From positions 1 to 16,353 of the forward strand of contig DASXAM010000040.1 of NCBI GenBank assembly GCA_036404275.1: a stretch of DNA of 16,353 nucleotides, given 5' to 3'. The translations under genes and the position numbers were made by a program. The notes under the pieces were generated by a model, which saw nothing but the letters and a program-made list of their open reading frames with translations, made no database searches and had not been told where the DNA came from. This document shows, piece by piece, positions 9,517-15,352 of this stretch. The DNA comes from AP-15 sp036404275 (lineage in GTDB: Bacteria > Pseudomonadota > Alphaproteobacteria > ATCC43930 > CGMCC-115725). Numbering within the stretch: position 1 is the stretch's first letter; every line of letters starts with the position of its first letter.

Positions 9517-9803
9517 GTGGGTTTGGAGATTACTTTCGACCCGGCGAAGAACGAGCGAAACATCCGCGAGCGGAGCTTGTCGTTCGAGCAGGTAAAGAAT
9601 TCGACTTCAGCTGGGCGCTTTTATGGACCGACACGCGACACGATTACGGAGAAACGCGGCAGATCGTGCTGGGCTACCTCGATGACCGTATGCACGTCCT
9701 CTGCTTTACCGAAATATCGACCGGTATTCGGGTTATAAGCTTGCGGCGGGCGAACGCAAGAGAGGTAAGGCGGTATGAAAAAATCCAAGCCGCTCGTGGA
9801 TGA
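9517..9803 (+). pseudogene. brnT: BrnT-family toxin gene interrupted by a single-base frameshift
   Basis: BrnT toxins are small RelE-fold ribonucleases encoded just before their BrnA antitoxin. The N-terminal part is read from GTG 9517 as GLEITFDPAKNERNIRERSLSFEQVK. The C-terminal part continues in the -1 frame from about 9597: EFDFSWALLWTDTRHDYGET, followed by RQIVLGYLDDRMHVLCFTE, then TGIRVISLRRANAREVRRYE. Joined at GTA-AAG/GAA, they give an ordinary full-length BrnT of about 95 residues. As written, translation in the first frame runs out of homology and stops at 9738. Either one G was lost near 9597 or ribosomes slip back one base at A-AAG. The usual KHG-V-SF motif is ERS-L-SF here. Its 3' end overlaps the downstream gene by 29 bases, a typical BrnT-BrnA arrangement. 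Confidence 0.75.
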
Positions 9804-10302
9804 GGATGGCGAAGTGCGTGAGCTGCTAGTCGAAGACATAAGAGAGTTCCGACCGGTCGCAGAGGTTGCGGCCTCTTCGCTCGCGGCGAAGCTGGGTATC
9901 GAGAAGAAGCCGGCGGCCCCACCTCCGGACGAGGTGCTGGTTCTTTCCACAAAGCAGGCAGCAGCACGCAAGGTCGCCGCTGAACGATACCCCTTCCGCT
10001 GCTGCGTCGTTTGCGGATTGCAGCTGCCAGCGTCGCTGACCGTTGCCCATCTTGATCACAGGCCCGGCAACAACGATCCGGATAATCTGGCCTACCTCTG
10101 CGGCACCCATCACTGGATGTACGATGCGGGGCTCTATCCGATCGAAACCATCAAGCTTCTGCGGGACCACTGGCAGAAAACTGCGGGAAAGCCGGAGCAC
10201 ACGCCCAGAATGAAGGATGCCGGGGCTAAGGCCGCCCTCGGTCGCAAAAGAAGCGCCGCGGCTCGCAAAGCATGGCAAACCCGCCGCCGGTCGCCCGGCT
10301 AG
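9775..10302 (+). CDS. BrnA-like N-terminus fused to an HNH endonuclease domain
   Basis: A 175-residue protein in one uninterrupted frame. Residues 1-42 (PLVDEDGEVRELLVEDIREF, then RPVAEVAASSLAAKLGI) match the start of BrnA-type antitoxins, normally followed by a ribbon-helix-helix DNA-binding domain. Instead, a Pro-rich linker (46-52) leads to an HNH fold: C77-x2-C80, then AHLDH (H92, H95), DNL (N104), and C109-x2-H112-H113. This is the zinc-ribbon HNH pattern, with all expected metal and catalytic positions present. The C-terminus (about 150-172) is strongly basic, probably DNA-binding. The position directly after, and overlapping, the broken brnT is exactly where brnA belongs. An internal start near the linker could give a free-standing HNH protein. 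Function (nuclease, self-regulator or remnant) is unknown. Confidence 0.75.
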   Translation: MKKSKPLVDEDGEVRELLVEDIREFRPVAEVAASSLAAKLGIEKKPAAPPPDEVLVLSTKQAAARKVAAERYPFRCCVVCGLQLPASLTVAHLDHRPGNNDPDNLAYLCGTHHWMYDAGLYPIETIKLLRDHWQKTAGKPEHTPRMKDAGAKAALGRKRSAAARKAWQTRRRSPG

Positions 10303-10332
10303 TCTCATGCTGCTGTGTCCGGGACGGCCTCG

Positions 10333-10371
10333 CTTGCATGGTATTGCTTCGTTGCGTTCGCAATGAACGAT
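10333..10371. repeat. Dispersed intergenic repeat (ATTGC...GCAAT type)
   Basis: The segment GGTATTGCTTCGTTGCG followed by TTCGCAATGAACG contains the palindromic ends ATTGC and GCAAT. It resembles the reverse complement of the common bacterial repeat CATTGCGAGCG...GAAGCAATCC. Only one copy is in the window, so the call rests on recognising the motif. It overlaps the presumed start codon of the Nudix gene. Confidence 0.45.
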
Positions 10372-10842
10372 CCAAATCAAACAGCTGCCGATGTCGCGGG
10401 GCGCCGCGAAACCCGCCGCTATCCAGAGCGGCCGATCGTCGGGGTGCTGGCGGTGGTGTTGCGCGGCGAGCGGGCGCTTGTCGTGCGGCGCGGCAACCCG
10501 CCGCTGCGCAATCGCTGGGGGTTTCCGGGCGGTGTGCTGGAGCTGGGCGAAACGGTCGCCGAAGGGGCGATACGCGAGCTTTTCGAAGAGACCGGTGTCG
10601 TTGCCGAGCCGGCGGGCGTCCTGACCGTCATCGACACGATCGAGCGCGATGAGGCGGGCCGCGTGCGCTTTCACTATGCGCTTGTCGCGGTGCGCGGCCG
10701 GTGGCGCTCGGGCGAGGGTGTGGCTGCCGACGACGCCGAAGAGGTCGCTTGGCTCAGCCGCGCCGAGATCGCCGAGCGGGGCCTTCCGGTTGCGCCGGCG
10801 CTGTTGCCGCTGATCGACCTCGCGCTCACCGCACAGAGCTGA
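10363..10842 (+). CDS. Nudix hydrolase
   Basis: A 159-residue protein from the ATG at 10363. It contains a perfect Nudix box Gx5Ex7REUxEExGU: G57, E63, R71-E72-L73, E75-E76, G78-V79. The N-terminal strand PIVGVLAVVLRGERALVVRR and the FPGGVLELGE loop are typical. Such enzymes cleave nucleoside diphosphates linked to another group (for example ADP-ribose or oxidised nucleotides); this short form is close to the ADP-ribose pyrophosphatase/NUDT group, but the substrate is undetermined. The start is uncertain: the ATG lies in a dispersed repeat without a Shine-Dalgarno sequence, and an in-frame GTG at 10315 is the alternative. The conserved domain begins around residue 20 in either case. It follows the BrnA-HNH gene by 60 bases. 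Confidence 0.9.
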   Translation: MNDPNQTAADVAGRRETRRYPERPIVGVLAVVLRGERALVVRRGNPPLRNRWGFPGGVLELGETVAEGAIRELFEETGVVAEPAGVLTVIDTIERDEAGRVRFHYALVAVRGRWRSGEGVAADDAEEVAWLSRAEIAERGLPVAPALLPLIDLALTAQS

Positions 10843-10998
10843 ATCGAGACGAACCGGCGGGCTGCCGCGACACGGCTCCCGAGCATCGCAGGGCGGCTTT
10901 TGACGTGCCGGACCGCAGGCTTCTGGCGTATCCTTTGGGCGCAAAGCCGCACGCACAAGCGGCGCAGTATCGGCGATTGCCGCCGAGGAGGATTCGCA

Positions 10999-12291
10999 AT
11001 GGCGACGCGGGCCCCGTTTTTGAAGACGCGCTATGGCGGCTATTTCCACCGCGAGGTGCCGGAAGAGGATGCGGCGCTGACCCATGTCGGGCCGGGCACG
11101 CCGGGCGGCGAATACATGCGCCGGTTTTGGCAGCCGGTGTGCTTTGCCGACGATCTCGGCGAAGTGCCGTTGCGGGTCCGGATGCTGGGCGAGGATCTGG
11201 TCGCGTTTCGCGACGAGGGCGGCCGGACGGGCCTCCTCGAATTGCACTGTCCGCATCGCGGCACCTCGCTCGAATTCGGCCTCGTCGGCGAGAAGGGCAT
11301 CCGCTGCTGCTATCATGGCTGGCTCTTCGGCGTCGATGGGCGGATTCTGGAAACCCCGGGCGAGCCGGCGGACAGCACCTTGAAAGACAGGCTCTATCAC
11401 GGCGCCTATCCGGTTCACGAATATTGCGGCGTCGTCTTTGCCTATATGGGCCCGCCAGAGAAGCAGCCGCCTTTCCCGCGCTACGACGTGTTCGAGCGGC
11501 CGGGCTGGCGGGTGCTCCCGGGCAAGAAGTGGTCCTATCCGTGCAACTGGCTGCAGATCATGGAAAACACGATGGACCCGGCGCATACGGCGTTTCTGCA
11601 TACGATCGTCAGCGGCGCGGTGTTTACCGAAGAGTTCGGGGTGCTGCCGGAATTGGATTTTGTCGAGACCCCGATCGGCATGATCTACGTCGCCACCCGC
11701 CGGGTCGGCGACAATGTCTGGGCGCGGATGGTCGAGGCGATCGTGCCCAACCTGCAGCAAGTGGCGCCGCTCTGGGAGGATGGGCGCCGCGCGCACCCGT
11801 TCAGCGGCCCGATGATGAGCCGCTGGCTCGTGCCGGCCGACGACACCCATACGACATTTATCGAAATGCGCCATATCAGCGAGACGGCGGGCGAGACGGC
11901 GGCGTGGTGGGCCGACCGAAACATCATGATGCCGGGCCAGGTCGCCGCCGACACTTACGAGGAAAGCCAGCTCCATCCCGGCGATTTCGAGGCGCAGGTG
12001 TCGCAGCGCCCGATCGCGGTCCACGGGCTCGAGCATCTGGGCGCGACCGACCGCGGCATCACGATGTTCCGCAACCAGATCCGGCGCGGCCAGCGCACGG
12101 TCGCCGCCGGCGACGACCCGATGGGGCTTTGCCGCGACGCCGGCCGGGTGATCGCGACCTATTGCAACAACACCGTCCTGCGCCTGCCGGTTTTGCCCGA
12201 GGACGCCGCCGACAAAAAGCAGATGCGCGAGGCCGGCCGGCGGCTCGCGCGTTCCTATCTGGCCGAGCCGCCGCTGACGGCTACGAAATAG
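10999..12291 (+). CDS. Rieske [2Fe-2S] aromatic-ring oxygenase, large subunit (phthalate 4,5-dioxygenase/vanillate demethylase-like)
   Basis: A 430-residue protein starting MATRAPFLKTRYGGYFHREV; GAGGAGGA 7-8 bases ahead fixes the start. The Rieske cluster ligands are C84-x-H86 (CPHRG) and C103-x2-H106 (CCYHGW). The mononuclear iron site is in NTMDPAHTAFLH (bridging D193; H196 and H201 as ligands). This layout is that of single-component-type Rieske oxygenases that hydroxylate or demethylate aromatic or N-methyl compounds using electrons from a separate ferredoxin/flavin reductase. No reductase is in the window. The substrate cannot be assigned. It converges on the HD-domain gene, with a decayed dihydroxyphthalate-decarboxylase-like gene between them, which hints at an aromatic-acid pathway. 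Confidence 0.92.
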   Translation: MATRAPFLKTRYGGYFHREVPEEDAALTHVGPGTPGGEYMRRFWQPVCFADDLGEVPLRVRMLGEDLVAFRDEGGRTGLLELHCPHRGTSLEFGLVGEKGIRCCYHGWLFGVDGRILETPGEPADSTLKDRLYHGAYPVHEYCGVVFAYMGPPEKQPPFPRYDVFERPGWRVLPGKKWSYPCNWLQIMENTMDPAHTAFLHTIVSGAVFTEEFGVLPELDFVETPIGMIYVATRRVGDNVWARMVEAIVPNLQQVAPLWEDGRRAHPFSGPMMSRWLVPADDTHTTFIEMRHISETAGETAAWWADRNIMMPGQVAADTYEESQLHPGDFEAQVSQRPIAVHGLEHLGATDRGITMFRNQIRRGQRTVAAGDDPMGLCRDAGRVIATYCNNTVLRLPVLPEDAADKKQMREAGRRLARSYLAEPPLTATK

Positions 12292-12294
12292 CCG

Positions 12295-12577
12295 CCCGCC
12301 GCTAATCGGACCGGCGAGCCGGGTGCGGCGGCGCGGTATTCGGCGAAGTATTCTTCGGCGGTGACCTTGCGGTCGACAATACCCAGGCCGAAGGCCTGGC
12401 CGCGTCAGGCTGCGCGCCAGCCACCTCTCCCGCCCCCCGCCGCGCGGCGCAGGATCGTCGAGCGCCACCCCCTCGGGCCGGACGGCCCCGGTCGCCAGCG
12501 GTATGACCCGCGCATGATCGGCGCGGTCAGCCTCAGCGCCAGACCGGGAATTTCCGCTGTCGGCCACCGCCCCCTTT
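12295..12577 (-). pseudogene. Decayed gene resembling the 4,5-dihydroxyphthalate decarboxylase/ABC substrate-binding family
   Basis: No intact frame exists, but two stretches look protein-like. On the minus strand at about 12460-12570 one reads AEIPGLALRLTAP, then after a one-base shift DHARVIPLATGAVRPEGVAL. This resembles the N-terminus of dihydroxyphthalate-decarboxylase-like proteins (dY.R..pL..G.V.pEGi.L). At about 12300-12407 a second stretch reads GLGIVDRKVTAEEYFAEYRA, similar to the family's C-terminal tail. The stretch joining them is far too short, so the middle was deleted. The frame change at CCG/ATCAT again looks like loss of one G. The family is my reading by eye, without a database comparison. 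Confidence 0.4.
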
Positions 12578-12584
12578 CGGCGCG

Positions 12585-13346
12585 TCAGAGATACCGCGTC
12601 GGCCGGTTCAAGGTGCGCCACATATGCGCCGACGGGCTGTTGTCCCAGCCGAGACCCTCCTCCGGCTGGCGGAAGTTGCGGCCGATCACGTCGGTAAACT
12701 CCTCGAGCTCGACCGTCACATCGGGATCGAACGAATAGATGTCGTGAACCGTGATCATCCGCGCCGTCATGTACCATTTGTGGTTCAGGGCGCGTTTGTA
12801 TTCTTCCTCGATGTAGGGCTCGGGCCGGTAATCGGCGCCAAAATTCTTGATGTAGGATTCGGGATAGGAATAGCCGACCGATTCGTCCGGATAAAAGCGC
12901 AGCGCCTGGTGCGCGCGGATCGCCCAGGCGACTTCCTCGTCGACATAGGGCGCCACCATCTGCGCGCCCCAATAGCCGTGGTCGGCGCGGATAAAGCCGA
13001 TGACGCCGATGTCGTGGACGAGGCAGGCGAGCACCACCTTCTCGTCCATCCCGGCCTTGACCGCGTGCCGGGCACTCTGCAGCAGGTGATTTGCCGGGCC
13101 GAACCGGTATTTGAAGAAATCCATCAAACTCGGCCGCGCGGGCATCTTCGGCAGCCGCGGGTCGTCGCCCATCAGAAAATGCTTGCCCGGGTTTTGCGCC
13201 AGGAGTGCTGCACCGTTCGGCATGCCGGTATCGCCGTCGGCGAGGTTGAACAGGCGCGACTTGACGATGATCGCCTCATCGAGCTCGCGCATCATCTTGT
13301 GCTCGAGCGCATCGGCGCGCTCGGACAATGTCATTGCATCGTTCAT
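12585..13346 (-). CDS. HD-domain protein, possibly a PhnZ-like diiron oxygenase
   Basis: A 253-residue protein starting MNDAMTLSERADALEHKMMR. AAGGGA lies about 8 bases before the ATG. The HD motif is LVHDIG (H111-D112). Other candidate ligands are H87 (ANHLLQ), H123 (RADHGYWGA), H146 (IRAHQA) and D202 (ITVHDI). In PhnZ, a mixed-valent Fe(II)/Fe(III) oxygenase, the ligands are H34, H58-D59, H80, H104 and D161. The intervals compare as 24/24, 12/22, 23/24 and 56/57, with only one loop shorter. An ordinary HD phosphohydrolase would need fewer of these residues, so an oxygenase is a fair inference, though not proven. The second histidine in PhnZ's HDIGH motif is valine here. The gene faces the Rieske oxygenase gene across a decayed gene. 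Confidence 0.8.
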   Translation of the reverse strand: MNDAMTLSERADALEHKMMRELDEAIIVKSRLFNLADGDTGMPNGAALLAQNPGKHFLMGDDPRLPKMPARPSLMDFFKYRFGPANHLLQSARHAVKAGMDEKVVLACLVHDIGVIGFIRADHGYWGAQMVAPYVDEEVAWAIRAHQALRFYPDESVGYSYPESYIKNFGADYRPEPYIEEEYKRALNHKWYMTARMITVHDIYSFDPDVTVELEEFTDVIGRNFRQPEEGLGWDNSPSAHMWRTLNRPTRYL

Positions 13347-13386
13347 TCCGCGATCCCTTTCCGATCGACTAACGCAATGTGCCACC

Positions 13387-13480
13387 TTAGCAAAACTGCG
13401 ACGGCGGCGCCATCCGGCCTGCGCGCTCCTGTCCGGCGGCCGCGAGAAAGCCACCGAGATCGTCGACGATGATGTCAACA
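13387..13480 (-). pseudogene. C-terminal remnant of a HAD-hydrolase paralogue
   Basis: Read on the minus strand this gives VDIIVDDLGGFLAAAGQERA, then GRMAPPSQFC and a stop at 13387-13389. The intact HAD hydrolase gene downstream ends with HIHHIVDNLGHFLAAAGRAN. At DNA level 13431-13470 and 14633-14672 match at 36 of 40 bases in the same orientation. No catalytic domain or start remains, so this is the tail of a deleted or duplicated gene. Its stop lies about 40 bases upstream of the HD gene's start codon. Confidence 0.6.
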
Positions 13481-13528
13481 ACCCAAGTGCTCTCGCCTAT
13501 TCGGGTGATTCACTGCTCAATTCCGCTT

Positions 13529-13581
13529 CACCGGCGAAAGCCGGTGCCCAGGGCGGGAGTAGATCCCGGCTTTCGCCGGGA
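13529..13581. repeat. REP-like double hairpin repeat
   Basis: ACCGGC-GAAA-GCCGGT at 13530-13545 and CCCGGC-TTTC-GCCGGG at 13565-13580 are each perfect stem-loops with a 6-bp stem. They are also inverted copies of each other, separated by GCCCAGGGCGGGAGTAGAT. This is the familiar dispersed CCGGCGAAAGCCGG element of many proteobacteria. It lies upstream of the PEP-CTERM gene. Confidence 0.75.
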
Positions 13582-13583
13582 AA

Positions 13584-13908
13584 GCGAGGAGGGGCGAGGC
13601 AAGCCGTTAGCTCAATCATCTGATTGGTTCTGTGCACCAGGTCCTCCGTCAGCGACGTCCCGATCAAGCTCGTCAACAACCGGCCGAACGGCCACCGCCC
13701 AGCTCCTCCTCCGGGCCTGAAACCCAACCGAGGCATGACCCCCGGCCAACCCTTCGCCACGCTGATCAGCTCGCCATCGACCGCGACCACCAAACGCCTT
13801 TCGACTGTTACAAATCTGAAACAAATCCGCTCTATATTAACGCGACGCTGATGCAAATCGTCCAGCCAACATGATGCTCTTACAGGTAGCCTTTCAGGAG
13901 AGCAGCGA
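13584..13908 (+). promoter_or_regulatory. Intergenic region upstream of the PEP-CTERM gene, possible promoter
   Basis: No convincing gene is seen in this stretch; short open frames occur on both strands without recognisable content. From about 13800 the sequence becomes AT-rich. TTACAA (13808-13813) and TATATT (13833-13838) could be weak promoter boxes, but they are 19 bases apart. No convincing sigma54 -24/-12 pair was found. AGGAG at 13896-13900 is the ribosome site of the following gene. Confidence 0.3.
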
Positions 13909-14580
13909 ATGACCATTCGAAACTGGCGTAAAATAGTGTGTTGCATGCTGTTAGTCGGCGCCGCCATTGCCTCTGCAAGCATGCTCAACGAGGCCCGCGC
14001 GACCTTGATGGTGAACGGGGACGGAACACTAACGGACAGTGATACGGGCCTCATGTGGGTGCAGGACGGCAGTTATGCCGGGACGGTTGGTGCGCATCAA
14101 AATGGACTAATGACCTGGTCTCAAGCGCTCCAGTTCGTGGCGGATGTTGATGCCGGTGTGTATCCAAATTTTGGATATACGGATTGGCGGTTGCCGTCGG
14201 CGCTCAACCCCGATGGCACACTGTGCAACAGTGAGCCCCACGGCGAGAACTGCACTTTGTCGGAAATGGGGCACCTATTCTTTTCCGAGGGGATTTCGTC
14301 ACTTGGTGGAGCCGACCCGTTCACCAACTTTACCCGGTTCTACTGGACCGGGACCGAGTTCGACGCATCGACTGCGATGACTCAGGATTTTGAGGATGGC
14401 GGGCAGAACCCCGTAACAAAAGATGCCATGCTCGGCGCCCTATTGGTGCGGCAACCCGGCGCCGCGATCGTGCCCGAGCCGGGCACCCTGGTGCTGCTAG
14501 GCTTTGGCGTTGCCGCCATCTCGGCAACGCGTCGCCGGGCGAAACGCACCCTCCCGTATCGCATACGGAATTCGGGTTAA
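13909..14580 (+). CDS. PEP-CTERM sorting-domain protein with DUF1566 (Lcl_C) domain
   Basis: A 223-residue exported protein. Residues 1-31 form a signal peptide (basic MTIRNWRK, hydrophobic core, cut near NEARA). Residues about 33-180 read as a DUF1566/Lcl_C domain (MVNGDGTLTDSDTGLMW, TWSQALQF, YTDWRLPS), with two cysteines (C106, C115) that may form a disulfide. The C-terminus carries VPEPGTLVLLGFGVAAISA followed by RRR, the PEP-CTERM signal cut by exosortase and linked to exopolysaccharide export. An extra 13 residues follow the RRR, which is longer than usual. AGGAG sits 8 bases before the ATG. The gene is visibly more AT-rich than its neighbours and uses codons such as TTA and ATA, suggesting transfer. 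No exosortase gene is in the window. Confidence 0.9.
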   Translation: MTIRNWRKIVCCMLLVGAAIASASMLNEARATLMVNGDGTLTDSDTGLMWVQDGSYAGTVGAHQNGLMTWSQALQFVADVDAGVYPNFGYTDWRLPSALNPDGTLCNSEPHGENCTLSEMGHLFFSEGISSLGGADPFTNFTRFYWTGTEFDASTAMTQDFEDGGQNPVTKDAMLGALLVRQPGAAIVPEPGTLVLLGFGVAAISATRRRAKRTLPYRIRNSG

Positions 14581-15341
14581 CCCTCCACGCGGCTGCTGAG
14601 CGCCGGTGCCACCCGGGCTTCGCCATTCGCCCGTCCGGCGGCCGCGAGAAAGTGGCCGAGATTGTCGACGATATGGTGGATATGGTCGCTTTCGGCGCCG
14701 GCGGCGGCCCAGTCGATCGTGCCGCGGACCCAGGCGGTGGTCATGCCGAGCGCGGCGGCCGGCACCAGGTTCTTGGCCATGTCCTCGACCATCAGCGCGG
14801 TCTGTGGGCGGACCGCGTGGCGCCGCAGCAATTCGTGATAGCCGGCGAGCGCCGGCTTGGGCTCGAACCCGGCCATCGCGATATCGACGATGCCGCAGAA
14901 CGAGCCGGCGATGCCGAGATGGTCGAGCAGCCGCTCGGCGTGGCGGACCGAGCCGTTGGTATGGACGATCTTGCGGCCGGGAAGGTCGGCGATCGCCGCT
15001 GCCAGCACCGGATCGGCCGGGACGCAAGCGAGATCGACATCGTGGACATAGGCCATGAATTCGTGCGGGTCGATGCGATCGACGATCATCAGCCCGCGCA
15101 TCGTCGTGCCGTGCTCGCGGAAATAGGTCTTCTGCACCGCGAGCGCCGCGTCCGGCGACAGCCCGAGCCGCTGCGCGATAAAGCTCTGCATCCGCGCATG
15201 GATCTGGTCGAAAAGCCGGCACGACGCCGGATAGAGCGTGTTGTCGAGATCGAAAATCCAGGTCTCGATCTCGGCCAGAGGCCGGCCCCCTCCCATTCCC
15301 GGCGCGGGAGGTGCGGGGCGGGGGACGCCGCCGGCGGGCAT
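14577..15341 (-). CDS. HAD-superfamily hydrolase, pyrimidine 5'-nucleotidase-like
   Basis: A 254-residue cytoplasmic phosphatase. HAD motif I is WIFDLDNTLYP (D31 nucleophile, D33 acid/base). Motif II is the threonine/serine in IVHTNGS, motif III the lysine in FEPKPALAGY, and motif IV the acidic pair in LMVEDMAKN. The FDLDNTLYP form and length fit the SDT1-like pyrimidine 5'-nucleotidase group. GAGGAG, formed at the argB stop (TGAGGAGCGTCGCCATG), supports the ATG at 15341. The gene lies 11 bases after argB, an order I know from alphaproteobacteria, so they are likely one transcript. Its stop overlaps the PEP-CTERM gene's stop within a shared TTAA. A fragment of a paralogue lies at 13387-13480. 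Confidence 0.88.
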   Translation of the reverse strand: MPAGGVPRPAPPAPGMGGGRPLAEIETWIFDLDNTLYPASCRLFDQIHARMQSFIAQRLGLSPDAALAVQKTYFREHGTTMRGLMIVDRIDPHEFMAYVHDVDLACVPADPVLAAAIADLPGRKIVHTNGSVRHAERLLDHLGIAGSFCGIVDIAMAGFEPKPALAGYHELLRRHAVRPQTALMVEDMAKNLVPAAALGMTTAWVRGTIDWAAAGAESDHIHHIVDNLGHFLAAAGRANGEARVAPALSSRVEG

Positions 15342-15352
15342 GGCGACGCTCC

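Noticed and set aside
10899..10935. TTGACG and TATCCT as a promoter for the Rieske gene
   Set aside because: The spacing is 23 bases, too long for a sigma70 promoter.
9826..12972. A 1048-codon open frame on the minus strand
   Set aside because: It is antisense to the HNH, Nudix and Rieske genes, which carry clear family motifs. Its translation is Arg/Ala/Gly-rich with no family resemblance, as expected for a GC-rich shadow frame.
13624..13874. Overlapping 75-80-codon frames upstream of the PEP-CTERM gene
   Set aside because: No ribosome site, no recognisable domains and low-complexity composition; several frames are open at once.
14159..14178. Inverted repeat TATCCAAA-T-TTTGGATA
   Set aside because: It lies inside the conserved coding sequence for the YPNFGYTDW segment of the DUF1566 domain, so chance plus codon constraint explains it.
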